Shown: positions 9,373 through 19,508, numbered from the stretch's first letter. The stretch is DNA of 64,000 bases from Niallia alba (GCF_012933555.1 NZ_JABBPK010000001.1:2644001-2708000); one strand, 5' to 3'. Numbers and translations: made by a program. The notes: a model not told the origin generated them from the letters alone.

Positions 9373-10821
9373 ATGGAGAACAAAACATTGATGCAATATT
9401 TTGAATGGCATTTAGATGCAGATGGACAACATTGGAATCGTTTGAAAGAACAAGCAGGAGAATTGAAAGAAGTGGGAATTGATTCCGTTTGGATTCCACC
9501 TGTTACGAAAGGGGCTTCCAAAGACGACAATGGTTATGGTGTTTATGATGTTTATGATTTAGGAGAGTTCGATCAAAAGGGAGCCGTTCGGACAAAGTAT
9601 GGAACAAAAAAGGAATTATTAGAAGCAATAAAAGCATGTCATAATGTTGGAATACAAGTATATGTCGACGTAGTTATGAATCATAAGGCTGCTGCAGATG
9701 AAAAAGAAACATTTAAAGCGATTGAAGTAAATCCTGAAAACAGAGAAGAAGAAATTTCTGAGCCGCATGATATAGAAGCATGGACGAAATTTACTTTCCC
9801 TGGAAGAGGAGAAACGTATTCACCATTCAAGTGGAATTTTCAATATTTTAACGGTACAGATTATGATAACAAAAAAAAAAAAGCAGGGGTCTTTAGAATT
9901 ATCGGTGACAATAAGATGTGGAATACAAATGTAGATGATGAATTTGGAAATTACGATTATTTAATGTTTGCCAATATTGATTATAATAATGAACTTGTAC
10001 AAAATGAGATGATTACATGGGGAAAATGGCTTTATGAAACAGTGAAATGTGATGGTTATCGATTAGATGCAATCAAACATATTAACCACGAATTCATTAA
10101 AAAATTCGCCACTTCCTTACTAAAAGAAAAAGAAGATTTTTATTTTGTAGGAGAATTTTGGAAAGCAGAAATCAATGAATGCCAGGAATTTTTGGAACAA
10201 ATGGATTATAAAATTGATTTGTTTGATGTTCCACTACATTATAAATTGCATACTGCTTCTATTGTAGGAAGCGACTACGATCTTTCTACCATTTTTGATG
10301 GTACATTAGTAAAGGAAAATCCGCTTAACTGTGTTACATTTGTTGATAATCATGATACACAGCCAGGCGAAGCGTTAGAATCTTGGGTAGGTGATTGGTT
10401 TAAGCAAATAGCCTATAGTCTTATTTTACTTCGAAAAGATGGCTATCCGACAATTTTCTATGGAGATTATTTTGGAATTAGCGGAGAGCATTCAATTGAA
10501 GGAAAAAAAGCTGCAATAGATCCCTTATTATATGTACGCAAGAAAAAAGCCTACGGCCCACAAGACGATTATTTTGATAATGCTCATGTAATTGGATGGG
10601 TTCGCCATGGTGAAACAAAAATAGAAAGATCCGGTTGTGCAGTCGTCATTTCCAATAAAGATGAAAGTAGTAAAAAAATGTTTGTTGGTGAAGCTCGAAG
10701 TGGGGAAGAGTGGATTGATTTTACGAATACACGAAAAGAGCGCGTAAAAATTGGTGAAGATGGTTATGGTGACTTTCCTGTAAATGCTAAGAGTGTGTCT
10801 ATTTGGGGATTAGCTGATTAG
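9373..10821 (+). CDS. Alpha-amylase, cytoplasmic GH13
   Basis: 482 residues, no signal peptide, so a cytosolic glucan-degrading enzyme of the GH13_5 type. The (beta/alpha)8 motifs are all present: DVVMNH (99-104), GYRLDAIKH with nucleophile Asp232, VGEFW with acid/base Glu261, and FVDNHD with transition-state stabiliser Asp328. The N-terminus MENKTLMQYFEWHL is typical of the B. cereus/liquefying amylase group. Start ATG 9373 follows GGAGTAGGAGA. It is flanked by terminators and apparently monocistronic. The likely role is breakdown of internal glycogen or imported maltodextrins. Confidence 0.94.
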   Translation: MENKTLMQYFEWHLDADGQHWNRLKEQAGELKEVGIDSVWIPPVTKGASKDDNGYGVYDVYDLGEFDQKGAVRTKYGTKKELLEAIKACHNVGIQVYVDVVMNHKAAADEKETFKAIEVNPENREEEISEPHDIEAWTKFTFPGRGETYSPFKWNFQYFNGTDYDNKKKKAGVFRIIGDNKMWNTNVDDEFGNYDYLMFANIDYNNELVQNEMITWGKWLYETVKCDGYRLDAIKHINHEFIKKFATSLLKEKEDFYFVGEFWKAEINECQEFLEQMDYKIDLFDVPLHYKLHTASIVGSDYDLSTIFDGTLVKENPLNCVTFVDNHDTQPGEALESWVGDWFKQIAYSLILLRKDGYPTIFYGDYFGISGEHSIEGKKAAIDPLLYVRKKKAYGPQDDYFDNAHVIGWVRHGETKIERSGCAVVISNKDESSKKMFVGEARSGEEWIDFTNTRKERVKIGEDGYGDFPVNAKSVSIWGLAD

Positions 10822-10828
10822 AATCAAG

Positions 10829-10874
10829 GGGGGACTTAGTCTGCAATAGGTAATATAACTAAGACCCCTTTTTT
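10829..10874 (+). terminator. Terminator of the amylase gene
   Basis: GGGGACTTAGT pairs with ACTAAGACCCC (one mismatch), then a T6 run. Confidence 0.85.
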
Positions 10875-10878
10875 ACTA

Positions 10879-11024
10879 GGTTGTTTTTTAATCAAAAAAA
10901 TGAATAAGGTGGAAAAATAGAGCAGCCGGAATACACATAGACTCCACGGGAATTAGCGCGAGTCCCACAGAAAGCGAAGCGTATTTCGGCTGCAAGTATA
11001 GCAACAAACTTTACGAAAACAACC
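10879..11024. repeat. MITE-like repeat B, copy 1
   Basis: Ends are GGTTGTTTT... and ...CGAAAACAACC, an inverted pair. The interior (GCAGCCGGAATAC.. to ..GTATTTCGGCTGC) is a near-complementary pair too. In reverse orientation it matches 22539-22749. It has no coding capacity and lies 5 bp from the stop codon of the LysE pseudogene. Confidence 0.7.
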
Positions 11025-11029
11025 CTTTA

Positions 11030-11685
11030 TTAAGAAGAAAAGAATAATTTCATAATTCCCTGATAGCCAAAATACAAGCCAAATAAAACTAACGAAACAC
11101 CAGAAATAATCGAAATTCCTCTCAATGTTGCGAGTGTAATAAGCCCCTGAAACCATTTGTTAAGGCTGCTACAATTAAATCCCATAAAGTAAGCCCAAGA
11201 AAAATCATGCTACTATAAATCAACAAGGAACTAGTCCCATTTTCTTGAGCAGTTTTAGCTAGAACAGATCCATATATTCCTAGCCAAAATAAAATAGATA
11301 GCGGGCTAGTTATAAACATTACGAACCCGGTTAAAAAGCATTTAAATAAAGAATCTTTTCCCCTAAGCGAATCAAGCTTGAGGTTTTGAGCACCAATTAC
11401 ACTCTCCATTCCAGTATAAATTAAAATAAATCCACCAAAAAGCCATAGGAATATTTGAACGATATCTATTTCAAGGAAATGAACCATTCTCATATAAACC
11501 ATTCCCATAAATAGCCCATCAGCAAGCATAGAACCAAAGCCAACAATCCAAGCATGCCAAAAACCATTTTTAATTCCTTTATCAATTCTCGCAGAATTTA
11601 CTGGACCAATCGGCGCAGATAATGTAAACGCTAATATTATATAAATAAGCAGTATTGTTATACTGAACATCCACCTCCCCCACAT
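11030..11685 (-). pseudogene. LysE-family amino-acid exporter, frameshifted
   Basis: Residues 1-170 read as a normal LysE/RhtB exporter (LSAPIGPVN at the first helix, ILFWLGIYGSVLA). The frame then breaks near 11150: one frame stops after LTNGFRGLLHSQH, while the next frame continues QGLITLATLRGISIISGVSLVLFGLYFGYQGI to a stop at 11030-11032, matching the C-terminus of the paralogue at 22780-23403. Adding one T to a TTT run restores the frame. It is either a recent mutation or a sequencing indel. The start may be ATG 11685 or ATG 11670; GGGGGAGG lies between them. The 3' end abuts repeat B. Confidence 0.85.
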
Positions 11686-11722
11686 CCTTTCTTGTACATG
11701 CTATGTAGAAGGGATAAATGAT

Positions 11723-11839
11723 ATGTGGATTAATTCAAATAGTTATAAGACTTTCTTACCTCTATTGGAAGAAGATGCTTTACTAAAGAAAAAGGAGACA
11801 GATAGATCAAGATATTATCAAAACAAACGTACCAAGTAA
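11723..11839 (+). CDS. Possible 38-residue small protein
   Basis: ATG 11723 follows AGAAGGGAT at a good spacing. The product MWINSNSYKTF...NKRTK is charged and basic at its C-terminus. It matches nothing I recognise. It could be a spurious ORF in a 220-bp gap between the LysE pseudogene and the next small gene. Confidence 0.3.
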   Translation: MWINSNSYKTFLPLLEEDALLKKKETDRSRYYQNKRTK

Positions 11840-11909
11840 TAGTAGGGAAATAAATGCATATTTTAACTCTTCCTTCTCCATAATAAAGAGGATAAAAGGA
11901 GGGTTCAAA

Positions 11910-12089
11910 ATGGCAAAGAAAAATAAAAAATCAGACCCACAACAAAAGAATAAAAAAGGATTTGATTCTGCTGTGCTAAATGAAGAATTTGCTCATGAAA
12001 TGGGTAGCGCAGCAACAAATAAAATTCATAAAGACAAAGTCAAAAAAGAAAAAGCTTTGAAAAATACCGGTGAATACAAAGGGGAATGA
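11910..12089 (+). CDS. Small basic protein of unknown function (59 aa)
   Basis: ATG 11910 has an excellent AAAGGAGGG ribosome binding site, and a perfect terminator follows the TGA, so the unit looks real. The product begins MAKKNKKSDPQQKNKKGFD and is lysine-rich with a central FAHEMGSAATNKI segment. Size and composition recall small Bacillus spore or stationary-phase proteins, but I do not recognise the family. Confidence 0.75.
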   Translation: MAKKNKKSDPQQKNKKGFDSAVLNEEFAHEMGSAATNKIHKDKVKKEKALKNTGEYKGE

Positions 12090-12091
12090 TC

Positions 12092-12129
12092 AAAAAAATA
12101 CGAGTAGGTTAGCTACTCGTATTTTTTTC
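12092..12129 (+). terminator. Terminator of the 59-aa gene
   Basis: AAATACGAGTAG pairs with CTACTCGTATTT around a short loop, with T7 on the 3' side and A7 on the 5' side (bidirectional capacity). Confidence 0.92.
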
Positions 12130-12256
12130 TGCCCTTCTCAACTTGATGTCTGAATAGTTGTTATCTCGGTTTATTCCTTTTACTTAGTACTCAATTTAGC
12201 ATATAATAGTATACGCGAATAAGAATCGAGAACTGATCTATACAAGGAGAATTTAA

Positions 12257-13000
<744 letters not shown>

Positions 13001-13006
13001 GTTTAC

Positions 13007-13046
13007 ACAAAACCAGCTCTGTTCAAAAAAACAGAGCTGGTTTTGT
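13007..13046 (+). terminator. Terminator of map
   Basis: AAAACCAGCTCTGTT pairs with AACAGAGCTGGTTTT. Confidence 0.92.
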
Positions 13047-13215
13047 TTCGAAGAACTATAATTTGGGAAAAAATAATAGGTAAATAACTATTTATAGAAA
13101 GCTTGTTCTAAAATGTATAAGTTTAGATTCAATAATTTTGAATTTAACAATAGTTCTCTCTATTTATATATCCATTGACAATCATAAGTATATCTCGTAA
13201 CCTAGTACATATAAT

Positions 13216-13470
13216 TTCATAACAAAAATCCTTATCAGCTCAAGATGAGGTAGAGGTCGCGATTTTTATAAGTAATAAAAGGGAGAGCCAGAGAGCTTAT
13301 TGATTGTTTTTGAAAGGAAAAATCGCCGAAGCACTATTATTCTCTGATAATAGTAGCTGGGACTGCATACGAATAGGTGCAGGACTGTCATAGGATCTTA
13401 CTATGATGAACTATCCTTTTTATCTGATGGTGTTTTCTAACTTCACACCATTTTAGAGGTGTGTTTTTTT
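13216..13470 (+). promoter_or_regulatory. Lysine riboswitch (L box) with transcription terminator
   Basis: L-box core blocks are present in order: GATGAGGTAGAGGTCGC, AAGTAATAAAAGGGAGAGCC, GCCGAAGCA, GCTGGGACTGCA and AGGACTGTC. The switch is legible: TTATCAG (13232-13238) can pair with CTGATGG (13424-13430) as helix P1; ATGGTGT (13427-13433) can instead pair with ACACCAT (13445-13451) as antiterminator; CACACC (13444-13449) with GGTGTG (13458-13463) plus T7 is the terminator. Lysine-bound P1 would block the antiterminator and switch the permease off. TATAAT at 13210-13215 may be its -10. Confidence 0.92.
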
Positions 13471-13575
13471 ATGCCTTGGAAATAATAAAAATACATTTTA
13501 TTGTATTTAGATATAAGGCTTCAAAGTAAATCTCCTATGTCAAACATGAGCAAATACATCATAAAGGAGACAACA

Positions 13576-14982
13576 ATGAGTACGAAAGGGAAATTAGGAT
13601 TAGGGGTATTAATATCCTTAGTCGTTGGAAATATGGTTGGATCAGGAATCTTTATGCTTCCTCGTTCATTAGCAGAAGTAGCAAGTCCAGCTGGGGTAAT
13701 CCTTGCTTGGCTATTAACAGGTTTCGGTGTGTTAGTTACCGCATTAGTATTTGGTAATTTGGCGATTCGCAAGCCAAATTTAACCGGCGGTCCACAAATT
13801 TATGCAAAAGAGCTATTTAAACCAGGATCAAAGAAATCGACTTTAGCTGGTTTTATGTCTACATGGGGCTACTGGATCGGAAACCTTGCTGGTAATATCG
13901 CTATTATTACTACTTTTGCCGGCTATTTATCAACCTTTTTCCCCGTTTTAACAAGTGAAGCAGTTTTACTAGATGTTGGTTCTTTCACATTATATGTAGG
14001 AAATGCGTTAACCTTCCTTGTGTGTACAATCTTATTGTGGGGAACTCATTTCATCATCTTAAACGGATTAGAAAATGCCGGCAGATTGAACATATTGGCT
14101 ACTTCTGCCAAAGTAATTGGATTTATGTTATTTATTATCATTGCTTTATTCGCTTTTGAGAAAAGTAACATCCTTCCGTTTGTGGAACCGAAAATAAATG
14201 CAGCTGGAAACTCTGTTGGACTATTTGGACAAATTAACAGTGCAGCAATTACAACTTTATGGGCATTTATCGGTGTGGAGTCTGCCGTTGTATTTGCTTC
14301 GAGAGCAAAAAAACAATCAGATGTGAAAAAAGCAACGATTTTTGGTTTGTTAATTGCTTTAGCGATTTACATTGGAATCAGCACACTTGTAATGGGAATT
14401 CTGTCACAAGATCAGTTAATTGCTTCTCAAAAACCTTTAATTGATGCGATTGAAGCTGTATTAGGACCAATTGCTGGTAAAGTACTTGCAGCGATCGGCT
14501 TAATTAGTTTATTTGGGTCGACAATTGGTTGGATTATGTTAAGCGCAGAAGTACCTTATGCAGCCGCAAAACAAGGTATATTCATTCCTGCCTTCTTAAA
14601 AGAAAATAAAAAGGGAATACCAACATTCTCTTTAATTGTTACCAATCTTTTAGGACAATTATTTATTTTCTCCACTATTTCAAGAAGTATTTCGCAGGCA
14701 TTTGATTTTGTTATTTATATTGCAACACTAAGTTATCTTGTTCCTTATTTAATCTCGTCTTTCTTCCAATTAAAATTGGTTATCTCTGGTGAAACATATG
14801 ACTCTCTAAAAGCGAGAAGAGTAGACTTTGTTATTGGATTGATTGCATCCATTTATTCTATTTGGGTGATTATTGCAGGAACTGCTGATATTAAGACGTT
14901 TAGTTTCGGGGTATTATTACTATTAAGCGGAATTCTTTTCTATAACAAAGTAAATAGAGGTAAAGAAAAAAAGTCCTTTTAA
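13576..14982 (+). CDS. yvsH: APC-superfamily permease, probable lysine transporter
   Basis: 468 residues with about 12-13 hydrophobic segments, in the basic amino acid/polyamine antiporter (ArcD/YvsH) group. The opening LISLVVGNMVGSGIFMLP is the family's substrate-binding first helix. A longer frame starts at TTG 13501, but ATG 13576 has AAAGGAGA directly upstream and fits the family start. The lysine riboswitch in its leader strongly suggests lysine as substrate, as for B. subtilis YvsH. Expression should rise when lysine is scarce. Confidence 0.9.
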   Translation: MSTKGKLGLGVLISLVVGNMVGSGIFMLPRSLAEVASPAGVILAWLLTGFGVLVTALVFGNLAIRKPNLTGGPQIYAKELFKPGSKKSTLAGFMSTWGYWIGNLAGNIAIITTFAGYLSTFFPVLTSEAVLLDVGSFTLYVGNALTFLVCTILLWGTHFIILNGLENAGRLNILATSAKVIGFMLFIIIALFAFEKSNILPFVEPKINAAGNSVGLFGQINSAAITTLWAFIGVESAVVFASRAKKQSDVKKATIFGLLIALAIYIGISTLVMGILSQDQLIASQKPLIDAIEAVLGPIAGKVLAAIGLISLFGSTIGWIMLSAEVPYAAAKQGIFIPAFLKENKKGIPTFSLIVTNLLGQLFIFSTISRSISQAFDFVIYIATLSYLVPYLISSFFQLKLVISGETYDSLKARRVDFVIGLIASIYSIWVIIAGTADIKTFSFGVLLLLSGILFYNKVNRGKEKKSF

Positions 14983-14984
14983 AA

Positions 14985-15075
14985 GAAACCTTCCATTAAT
15001 CAGGGATTACTTCATCTCCGACTGATGGTTAGTTGTACTTTTCGAACCTTTACAAGATAGTATAAGTGGGTTAAA
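14985..15075 (+). repeat. Repeat A, copy 4
   Basis: CCTTCCATTAATCAGGG, CTGATGGTTAGTTGTAC, ACCTTTACAAGATAGTATAAG and TTAAATAA match the copy at 5401-5500 in the same order and spacing. Confidence 0.75.
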
Positions 15076-15104
15076 TAATACAAATTAAAAAGTGGACAAA
15101 TATA

Positions 15105-15150
15105 TCCCGATAAAGTAAACGGTTATAGTTTACTTTACCGGGATTTTTTT
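15105..15150. terminator. Bidirectional terminator between permease and lipoprotein
   Basis: CCCGATAAAGTAAAC pairs with GTTTACTTTACCGGG (one bulge), then T7. It serves the permease and the converging minus-strand gene. Confidence 0.88.
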
Positions 15151-15163
15151 GAAATGGATTATG

Positions 15164-15667
15164 CTATAGTGATTCATTCACCGTACTATCATCCCATTCC
15201 ACCTCATGCTCTTTTGCAAGTTTTTCTAATTCATTAATGTACTGACGAATCAATTTGCGTGCTTCCTCAAGCATGGAATTCGCTTCTTCTACAAGAGCGA
15301 TATCCTGTGTTTCTAGCGCTGTAAGTATTTTTACAAAGGCATTATACTGTATATCAGCGCCCTCTATATATATTTCATGTATTTCTCTTAATTCCTCTGT
15401 TTCCACTTTTACCCGATTCAATTCTTTAATAAATTCATTATAATTCGGGATTACAGTAGTTTGGATTGTATCATACATCGTCCAGTCATCCGAATAATGA
15501 ATTCCAGAAACGGAATCATACGCGGATACCGCTTTAACCTCTAATTCAAAGGCCGTTTTCATATCTTCATTGATATATTGAACTAAATCTTCTTTCACTG
15601 GATCTGCTGAACAAGCTGTAAACAGAAGCAGAAAGGGAATTAAGAAAATATTAATAACTTTTTTCAC
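15164..15667 (-). CDS. Hypothetical lipoprotein
   Basis: 167 residues with a clear lipoprotein signal: MKKV, hydrophobic stretch, lipobox FTACS with Cys19 as the acylated residue. The rest is acidic and helical (ELNRVKVETEELREIHEIY; ANSMLEEARKLIRQYINEL), suggesting a coiled-coil or helical bundle outside the membrane. GAAGGAGG lies upstream of ATG 15667. The family is not recognised. Confidence 0.85.
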   Translation of the reverse strand: MKKVINIFLIPFLLLFTACSADPVKEDLVQYINEDMKTAFELEVKAVSAYDSVSGIHYSDDWTMYDTIQTTVIPNYNEFIKELNRVKVETEELREIHEIYIEGADIQYNAFVKILTALETQDIALVEEANSMLEEARKLIRQYINELEKLAKEHEVEWDDSTVNESL

Positions 15668-15753
15668 TACTTCACCTCCTTCTCCTTACTGTATGAAGGA
15701 GTGGAAGTCCACTATGAAACCTAAATGAAAAGGATAAGCCTAATTTTAAAAAT

Positions 15754-15823
15754 CTATCTTGCATCGCAAAATACTATATGCTAATATTAAAGAAATCAAA
15801 CTATCTTGTATTGCAAAATACTA
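15754..15823. promoter_or_regulatory. Two 23-bp direct repeats, probable PadR operators
   Basis: CTATCTTGCATCGCAAAATA (15754 on) recurs as CTATCTTGTATTGCAAAATA (15801 on), both running on to CTA, with two mismatches and 47 bp start to start. Each contains a TTGC/GCAA-type dyad. The pair lies directly upstream of a PadR gene, a typical position for autoregulation. Confidence 0.65.
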
Positions 15824-15868
15824 ACTATGTTGTATAACCATATAGTTAGAAAGAAAGGATACTTTCCG

Positions 15869-16201
15869 ATGTCAAAAAGTCAAATGTTAAAGGGAGTTTT
15901 GGAAGGATGCTTGCTCGCGATTATTTCCAAAGGGGAGATTTATGGCTATGAAATGATTGAAAAATTAGAGGCTTATGGATTTACGATGATCAGTGAAGGA
16001 AGTATCTATCCAGTCCTATTACGGATGAAAAAAGAAGAGCTTGTGACAGTTGAAACAAAAGCATCTCCATCTGGTCCAAAGCGTAAGTATTATTCTCTTA
16101 CCGATAAAGGGGAAGAAGTTTTAGCTGAATTTGCTGACACTTGGACAGAGCTTGCAACAAGTGTGCATTGTTTATTAAAAGAGATAAAGGAGGAGAAATA
16201 A
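15869..16201 (+). CDS. PadR-family transcriptional regulator
   Basis: 110 residues, a winged-helix repressor of the small PadR type: YGYEMIEKLE, SEGSIYPVLLRM and GPKRKYYSLTDKGEE are the family's helix-turn-helix and wing motifs. The longer frame from 15806 is disfavoured; ATG 15869 follows AAAGGA. Its stop TAA is immediately followed by the ATG of the next gene, so the two form one operon. The likely function is repression of its own operon through the duplicated sites upstream. Confidence 0.92.
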   Translation: MSKSQMLKGVLEGCLLAIISKGEIYGYEMIEKLEAYGFTMISEGSIYPVLLRMKKEELVTVETKASPSGPKRKYYSLTDKGEEVLAEFADTWTELATSVHCLLKEIKEEK

Positions 16202-16957
16202 ATGAAACTATCGAGAGAAGCAGCAGCATTTATTGACAACCTACATCTATATTTACTTTCTTCTGGTAAGAAAGATAAAGAAATTAACGAGATTGTCGAA
16301 GAATTAACCGATCATTTACGAGAAGCAGAAGCAAATGGGAAGAATATCCATGAGGTAACAGGAGAATCCCCAAAAGAATATATGGAGAGCTTAGCTAGCG
16401 AAATGCAGACAGATCTCAAGGAATGGGGGAAACTTTTACCGCATGTATTCATTTGTTTAATTGCATACACGCTTATCGGAAAAATTATCCTAGGTGAAAA
16501 TCAAATTTCCTTATTTGTTGGTATCGGTTCAATATTTATCTGTTTATTCATGCTTGGTTTGTATGTTGTCGTTTTTCGATTTATTTCTTCAAGAAGTGTA
16601 TCCAACAAAAAGACATTCGGCTTGTTGTTTCTTATACAAATATTATTGACAGGGCTATTTTTTGGATTGACGTTTTATGGAAATAATTATGGACCCATTT
16701 TTATGATGGATACTTTAGCCAAACAAACCATTTTCTTTATTATACCATTTGCTTATATATGCTGGTTTGCATGGTGGAGTAAAACATGGATTATATTTTT
16801 CCCAGTGATTATATACCTTCCAATAGTCATAGTAGAACCTCTTTCTTTTTCTAAAGAAACAAAGTCCATTATATCTTCTGCTACTTTGATAGCAATCATG
16901 TTAGGATATTTTATTTGGATAATTTGGAAAGGGAAACAGGAGAAAAAGACAACCTAA
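16202..16957 (+). CDS. HAAS-domain membrane protein
   Basis: 251 residues. The N-terminal ~70 residues (FIDNLHLYLLSSGKKDKEINEIVEELTDHL) resemble the HAAS domain commonly encoded next to PadR regulators; five or six transmembrane segments follow. AAAGGAGG precedes ATG 16202 and lies in the end of padR. It is presumed to be the membrane partner or target of the PadR regulator, with function unknown. Confidence 0.8.
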   Translation: MKLSREAAAFIDNLHLYLLSSGKKDKEINEIVEELTDHLREAEANGKNIHEVTGESPKEYMESLASEMQTDLKEWGKLLPHVFICLIAYTLIGKIILGENQISLFVGIGSIFICLFMLGLYVVVFRFISSRSVSNKKTFGLLFLIQILLTGLFFGLTFYGNNYGPIFMMDTLAKQTIFFIIPFAYICWFAWWSKTWIIFFPVIIYLPIVIVEPLSFSKETKSIISSATLIAIMLGYFIWIIWKGKQEKKTT

Positions 16958-16965
16958 TATACCAT

Positions 16966-16996
16966 TAAGCATATCTAGAAAAAGATATGCTTTTTT
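16966..16996 (+). terminator. Terminator of the padR operon
   Basis: AAGCATATCT pairs with AGATATGCTT, followed by T residues. Confidence 0.88.
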
Positions 16997-17077
16997 CGAA
17001 AAAATGATTGAATATTAATTCATAATAATGTATAAATATTATTATGAAGATACGGATATAAAGGGGAAAATATTATC

Positions 17078-17491
17078 ATGGATTATCTAATTACGGAAGA
17101 ACTACCATCATTCTCTCAATTTGCCCGATTACATGAGGACAGCGGCTTATTAAAAAATAAAAAAGGTAATTATACACGTGAACAATTATATGAAGCAGCT
17201 AAGAATAGCTGGTATTCTATCTCCATCTATAATGATCAAAAGCTAATCGCTTTTGGTCGGATGATTTCTGATGGTGTATATCAATCATTAATTTGTGATG
17301 TCATGGTTCACCCAGACGAACAAGGAAACGGACTAGGAAAACAAGTTATTGAGAAACTAATTTATAAATGTAAAGAATCAGGTATCCAATCAATCCAATT
17401 ATTTTCTGCTAAAGGTAAGCATCCTTTTTATAAAAAATTAGGCTTTGCAGAAAGAGAACATGATGCACCTGGTATGTCTCTGCTTCTTTAA
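17078..17491 (+). CDS. GNAT-family N-acetyltransferase
   Basis: 137 residues. Acetyl-CoA-binding motif VHPDEQGNGLGKQVIEKL, followed by LFSAKGKHPFYKKLGF, the usual last strand-helix pair. AAAGGGGA precedes ATG 17078. Substrate unknown. Confidence 0.88.
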   Translation: MDYLITEELPSFSQFARLHEDSGLLKNKKGNYTREQLYEAAKNSWYSISIYNDQKLIAFGRMISDGVYQSLICDVMVHPDEQGNGLGKQVIEKLIYKCKESGIQSIQLFSAKGKHPFYKKLGFAEREHDAPGMSLLL

Positions 17492-17520
17492 GAACCACAT
17501 GATAAAAATGTGGTTCTTTA
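17489..17520 (+). terminator. Terminator of the GNAT gene
   Basis: AGAACCACAT (17491-17500) pairs with ATGTGGTTCT, followed by TTATTATTT; it overlaps the stop codon. Confidence 0.82.
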
Positions 17521-17593
17521 TTATTTACTATGCATACCCATTCTTTAATCTGGAAAAACTAGTGAAGTACATAAAAAGGAGGTATGCAAGTTA

Positions 17594-19159
17594 ATGAAAG
17601 ATGAGCAAAGGCACAATCAACACCAAGAAGATGAATTAACGAATCGCCAAGGCCACCCTGTTACAAACAACCAGAATGTTAGGACAGTTGGAAGCCGCGG
17701 GCCAACTACACTGGAAAATTATGATTTTCTCGAAAAAATAAGTCATTTTGACAGAGAAAAAATTCCGGAAAGAATCGTTCATGCGCGAGGCGCTGGGGCG
17801 CATGGCTATTTTGAAAGCTATGGTACTGTTGGAGATGAGCCAATTTCCAAGTACACTCGGGCTAAACTTTTTCAAGAAAAAGGGAAGAAAACGCCTTTAT
17901 TTGTCCGTTTTTCTACAGTGGTACATGGATTACATTCTCCTGAAACTTTAAGAGATCCTCGAGGATTTGCCATTAAGTTTTACACGGAAGATGGAAATTG
18001 GGATTTAGTTGGCAATAACCTTAAGATATTCTTTATTCGTGATCCTTTAAAATTCCCTGATATGGTCCATTCTTTTCGACCAGATCCTGTCACAAACCTT
18101 TCGGATCCAGAAAGAATGTTTGATTTTCTGTCTCAATCTCCTGAATCAATGCATATGATTACTTTTTTATTCTCCCCATGGGGTATCCCTGCAAGCTATC
18201 GCCATATGCAAGGTTCTGGTGTGCATGCTTATAAATGGGTAAATGAAGAAGGAAAAGCTGTATTGGTAAAATATCATTGGGAGCCGAAACAAGGAATAAA
18301 AAATTTAACCCAAAAAGAAGCGGATAAAATCCAAGCGATGAATTATAGCCATGCCACGCAAGATTTATATGAAGCTATTGAAAATGGCGATTACCCTGAA
18401 TGGGAATTATTCGTACAAATCATGGAGGATGACGAGCATCCTGAGCTGGATTATGATCCACTTGATCCAACAAAATTATGGTATAAAGAAGATTCCCCTT
18501 GGCTACCTGTAGGTAAAATGGTTCTCAATAAAAATCCAGAAAACTATTTTGTGGAAGTAGAGCAGTCCGCATTCGGTACAGGTGTTCTTGTTGATGGATT
18601 AGACTTCTCAGATGATAAACTATTACAAGGGAGAACCTTTTCTTACTCTGATACACAAAGATACCGCGTTGGCTCCAATTATTTACAATTACCAATTAAC
18701 CGACCAAAGAAACATGTTGCAACAAATCAAGAAGGGGGTCAAATGGACTTCCGAACTGAATTTGGCAAACACCAAAACCCACATATAAATTATGAACCGT
18801 CAACGATTGGTGGATTAAAAGAAGCGAAAAACCCTGGTAAAGAACATGAGCCTTATGTCGAAGGGAAATTACAGCGAGAATCAATTTCTCGCGAAAATAA
18901 CTTTGGCCAAGCTGGAGAAACATACCGAAGATTTACTGATTTTGAAAGAGAGGAACTGATTTCCAATCTTTCCAATGCTTTAGCAAACTGCCGAAAAGAA
19001 ATTCAAGAGATTATGATTGAAAACTGTACAAAATGTGATCCGGATTACGGAAAAAGAATCGCAGAAGGCATTAAAAAAGTATTGAAATCCAATCAAGATA
19101 AAATGGAGAAAGCAGTAGGTGAAGCAGAAAGCATGTCTCATCCTTCTGATCCATATTGA
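17594..19159 (+). CDS. Haem catalase (monofunctional)
   Basis: 521 residues. Decomposes hydrogen peroxide. The distal His lies in [13 protein letters not shown], the distal Asn in [11 protein letters not shown], and the haem-ligating Tyr in [15 protein letters not shown]. The size and C-terminal extension (to SMSHPSDPY) are longer than B. subtilis KatA and nearer the KatX-like group, but I do not assign a paralogue name. AAAAGGAGG lies upstream of ATG 17594. Either a vegetative or a spore catalase is possible. The gene is monocistronic. Confidence 0.95.
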   Translation: MKDEQRHNQHQEDELTNRQGHPVTNNQNVRTVGSRGPTTLENYDFLEKISHFDREKIPERIVHARGAGAHGYFESYGTVGDEPISKYTRAKLFQEKGKKTPLFVRFSTVVHGLHSPETLRDPRGFAIKFYTEDGNWDLVGNNLKIFFIRDPLKFPDMVHSFRPDPVTNLSDPERMFDFLSQSPESMHMITFLFSPWGIPASYRHMQGSGVHAYKWVNEEGKAVLVKYHWEPKQGIKNLTQKEADKIQAMNYSHATQDLYEAIENGDYPEWELFVQIMEDDEHPELDYDPLDPTKLWYKEDSPWLPVGKMVLNKNPENYFVEVEQSAFGTGVLVDGLDFSDDKLLQGRTFSYSDTQRYRVGSNYLQLPINRPKKHVATNQEGGQMDFRTEFGKHQNPHINYEPSTIGGLKEAKNPGKEHEPYVEGKLQRESISRENNFGQAGETYRRFTDFEREELISNLSNALANCRKEIQEIMIENCTKCDPDYGKRIAEGIKKVLKSNQDKMEKAVGEAESMSHPSDPY

Positions 19160-19176
19160 TTTTCTTTTAAAATAGG

Positions 19177-19202
19177 CTACCCAAGGTTGGGTGGTCTTTT
19201 TT
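19177..19202 (+). terminator. Probable terminator of the catalase gene
   Basis: CTACCCAA pairs with TTGGGTGG, then CTTTTTT. Confidence 0.65.
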
Positions 19203-19220
19203 ATGAATGTAGTGGTGAGG

Positions 19221-19508
19221 CTTTGTCTGATATCCAAGTTGTGTTGGCTGATATATCGGAATTTTGGCTGATATCCAAGTTGTGTTGGCTGATATATCGG
19301 AATTTTGGCTGATATCCAAGCAGTGTTGGCTGATATATCGAAATTTTGGCTGATATCCAAGCAGTATTGGCTGATATATCGGAATTTTGGCTGATATCCA
19401 AGCTATTTTGGCTGATATATCAAAATTTTGGCTGATATCCAAGCAGTATTGGCTGATATATCGGAATTTTGGCTGATATCCAAGCTATTTTGGCTGATAT
19501 ACCGGAAT
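19221..19508. repeat. 41-bp tandem repeat array, about seven units
   Basis: Each unit has two half-units that both begin GGCTGATAT: one continues CCAAGTTGTGTT or CCAAGCAGTATT, the other ATCGGAATTTT. GGCTGATAT occurs 13 times, plus one GTCTGATAT. The 41-bp period is not a multiple of three, so the antisense frames that run through it are artefacts. 19509-19624 holds nothing recognisable. Confidence 0.92.

Noticed and set aside
13175..13215. TTGACA plus TATAAT as the riboswitch promoter
   Set aside because: The spacing is 29 bp, too long for a sigma-A promoter; only the TATAAT is kept as a possible -10.
18980..19442. Three overlapping minus-strand ORFs rich in DISQN/ISAKIPIYQP repeats
   Set aside because: They are translations of the 41-bp tandem array and the catalase antisense strand; the repeat period is not a multiple of three and no ribosome binding site is present.
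19221..19508. CRISPR array
   Set aside because: The intervening segments are themselves repeated, not unique spacers, and no cas gene is nearby.
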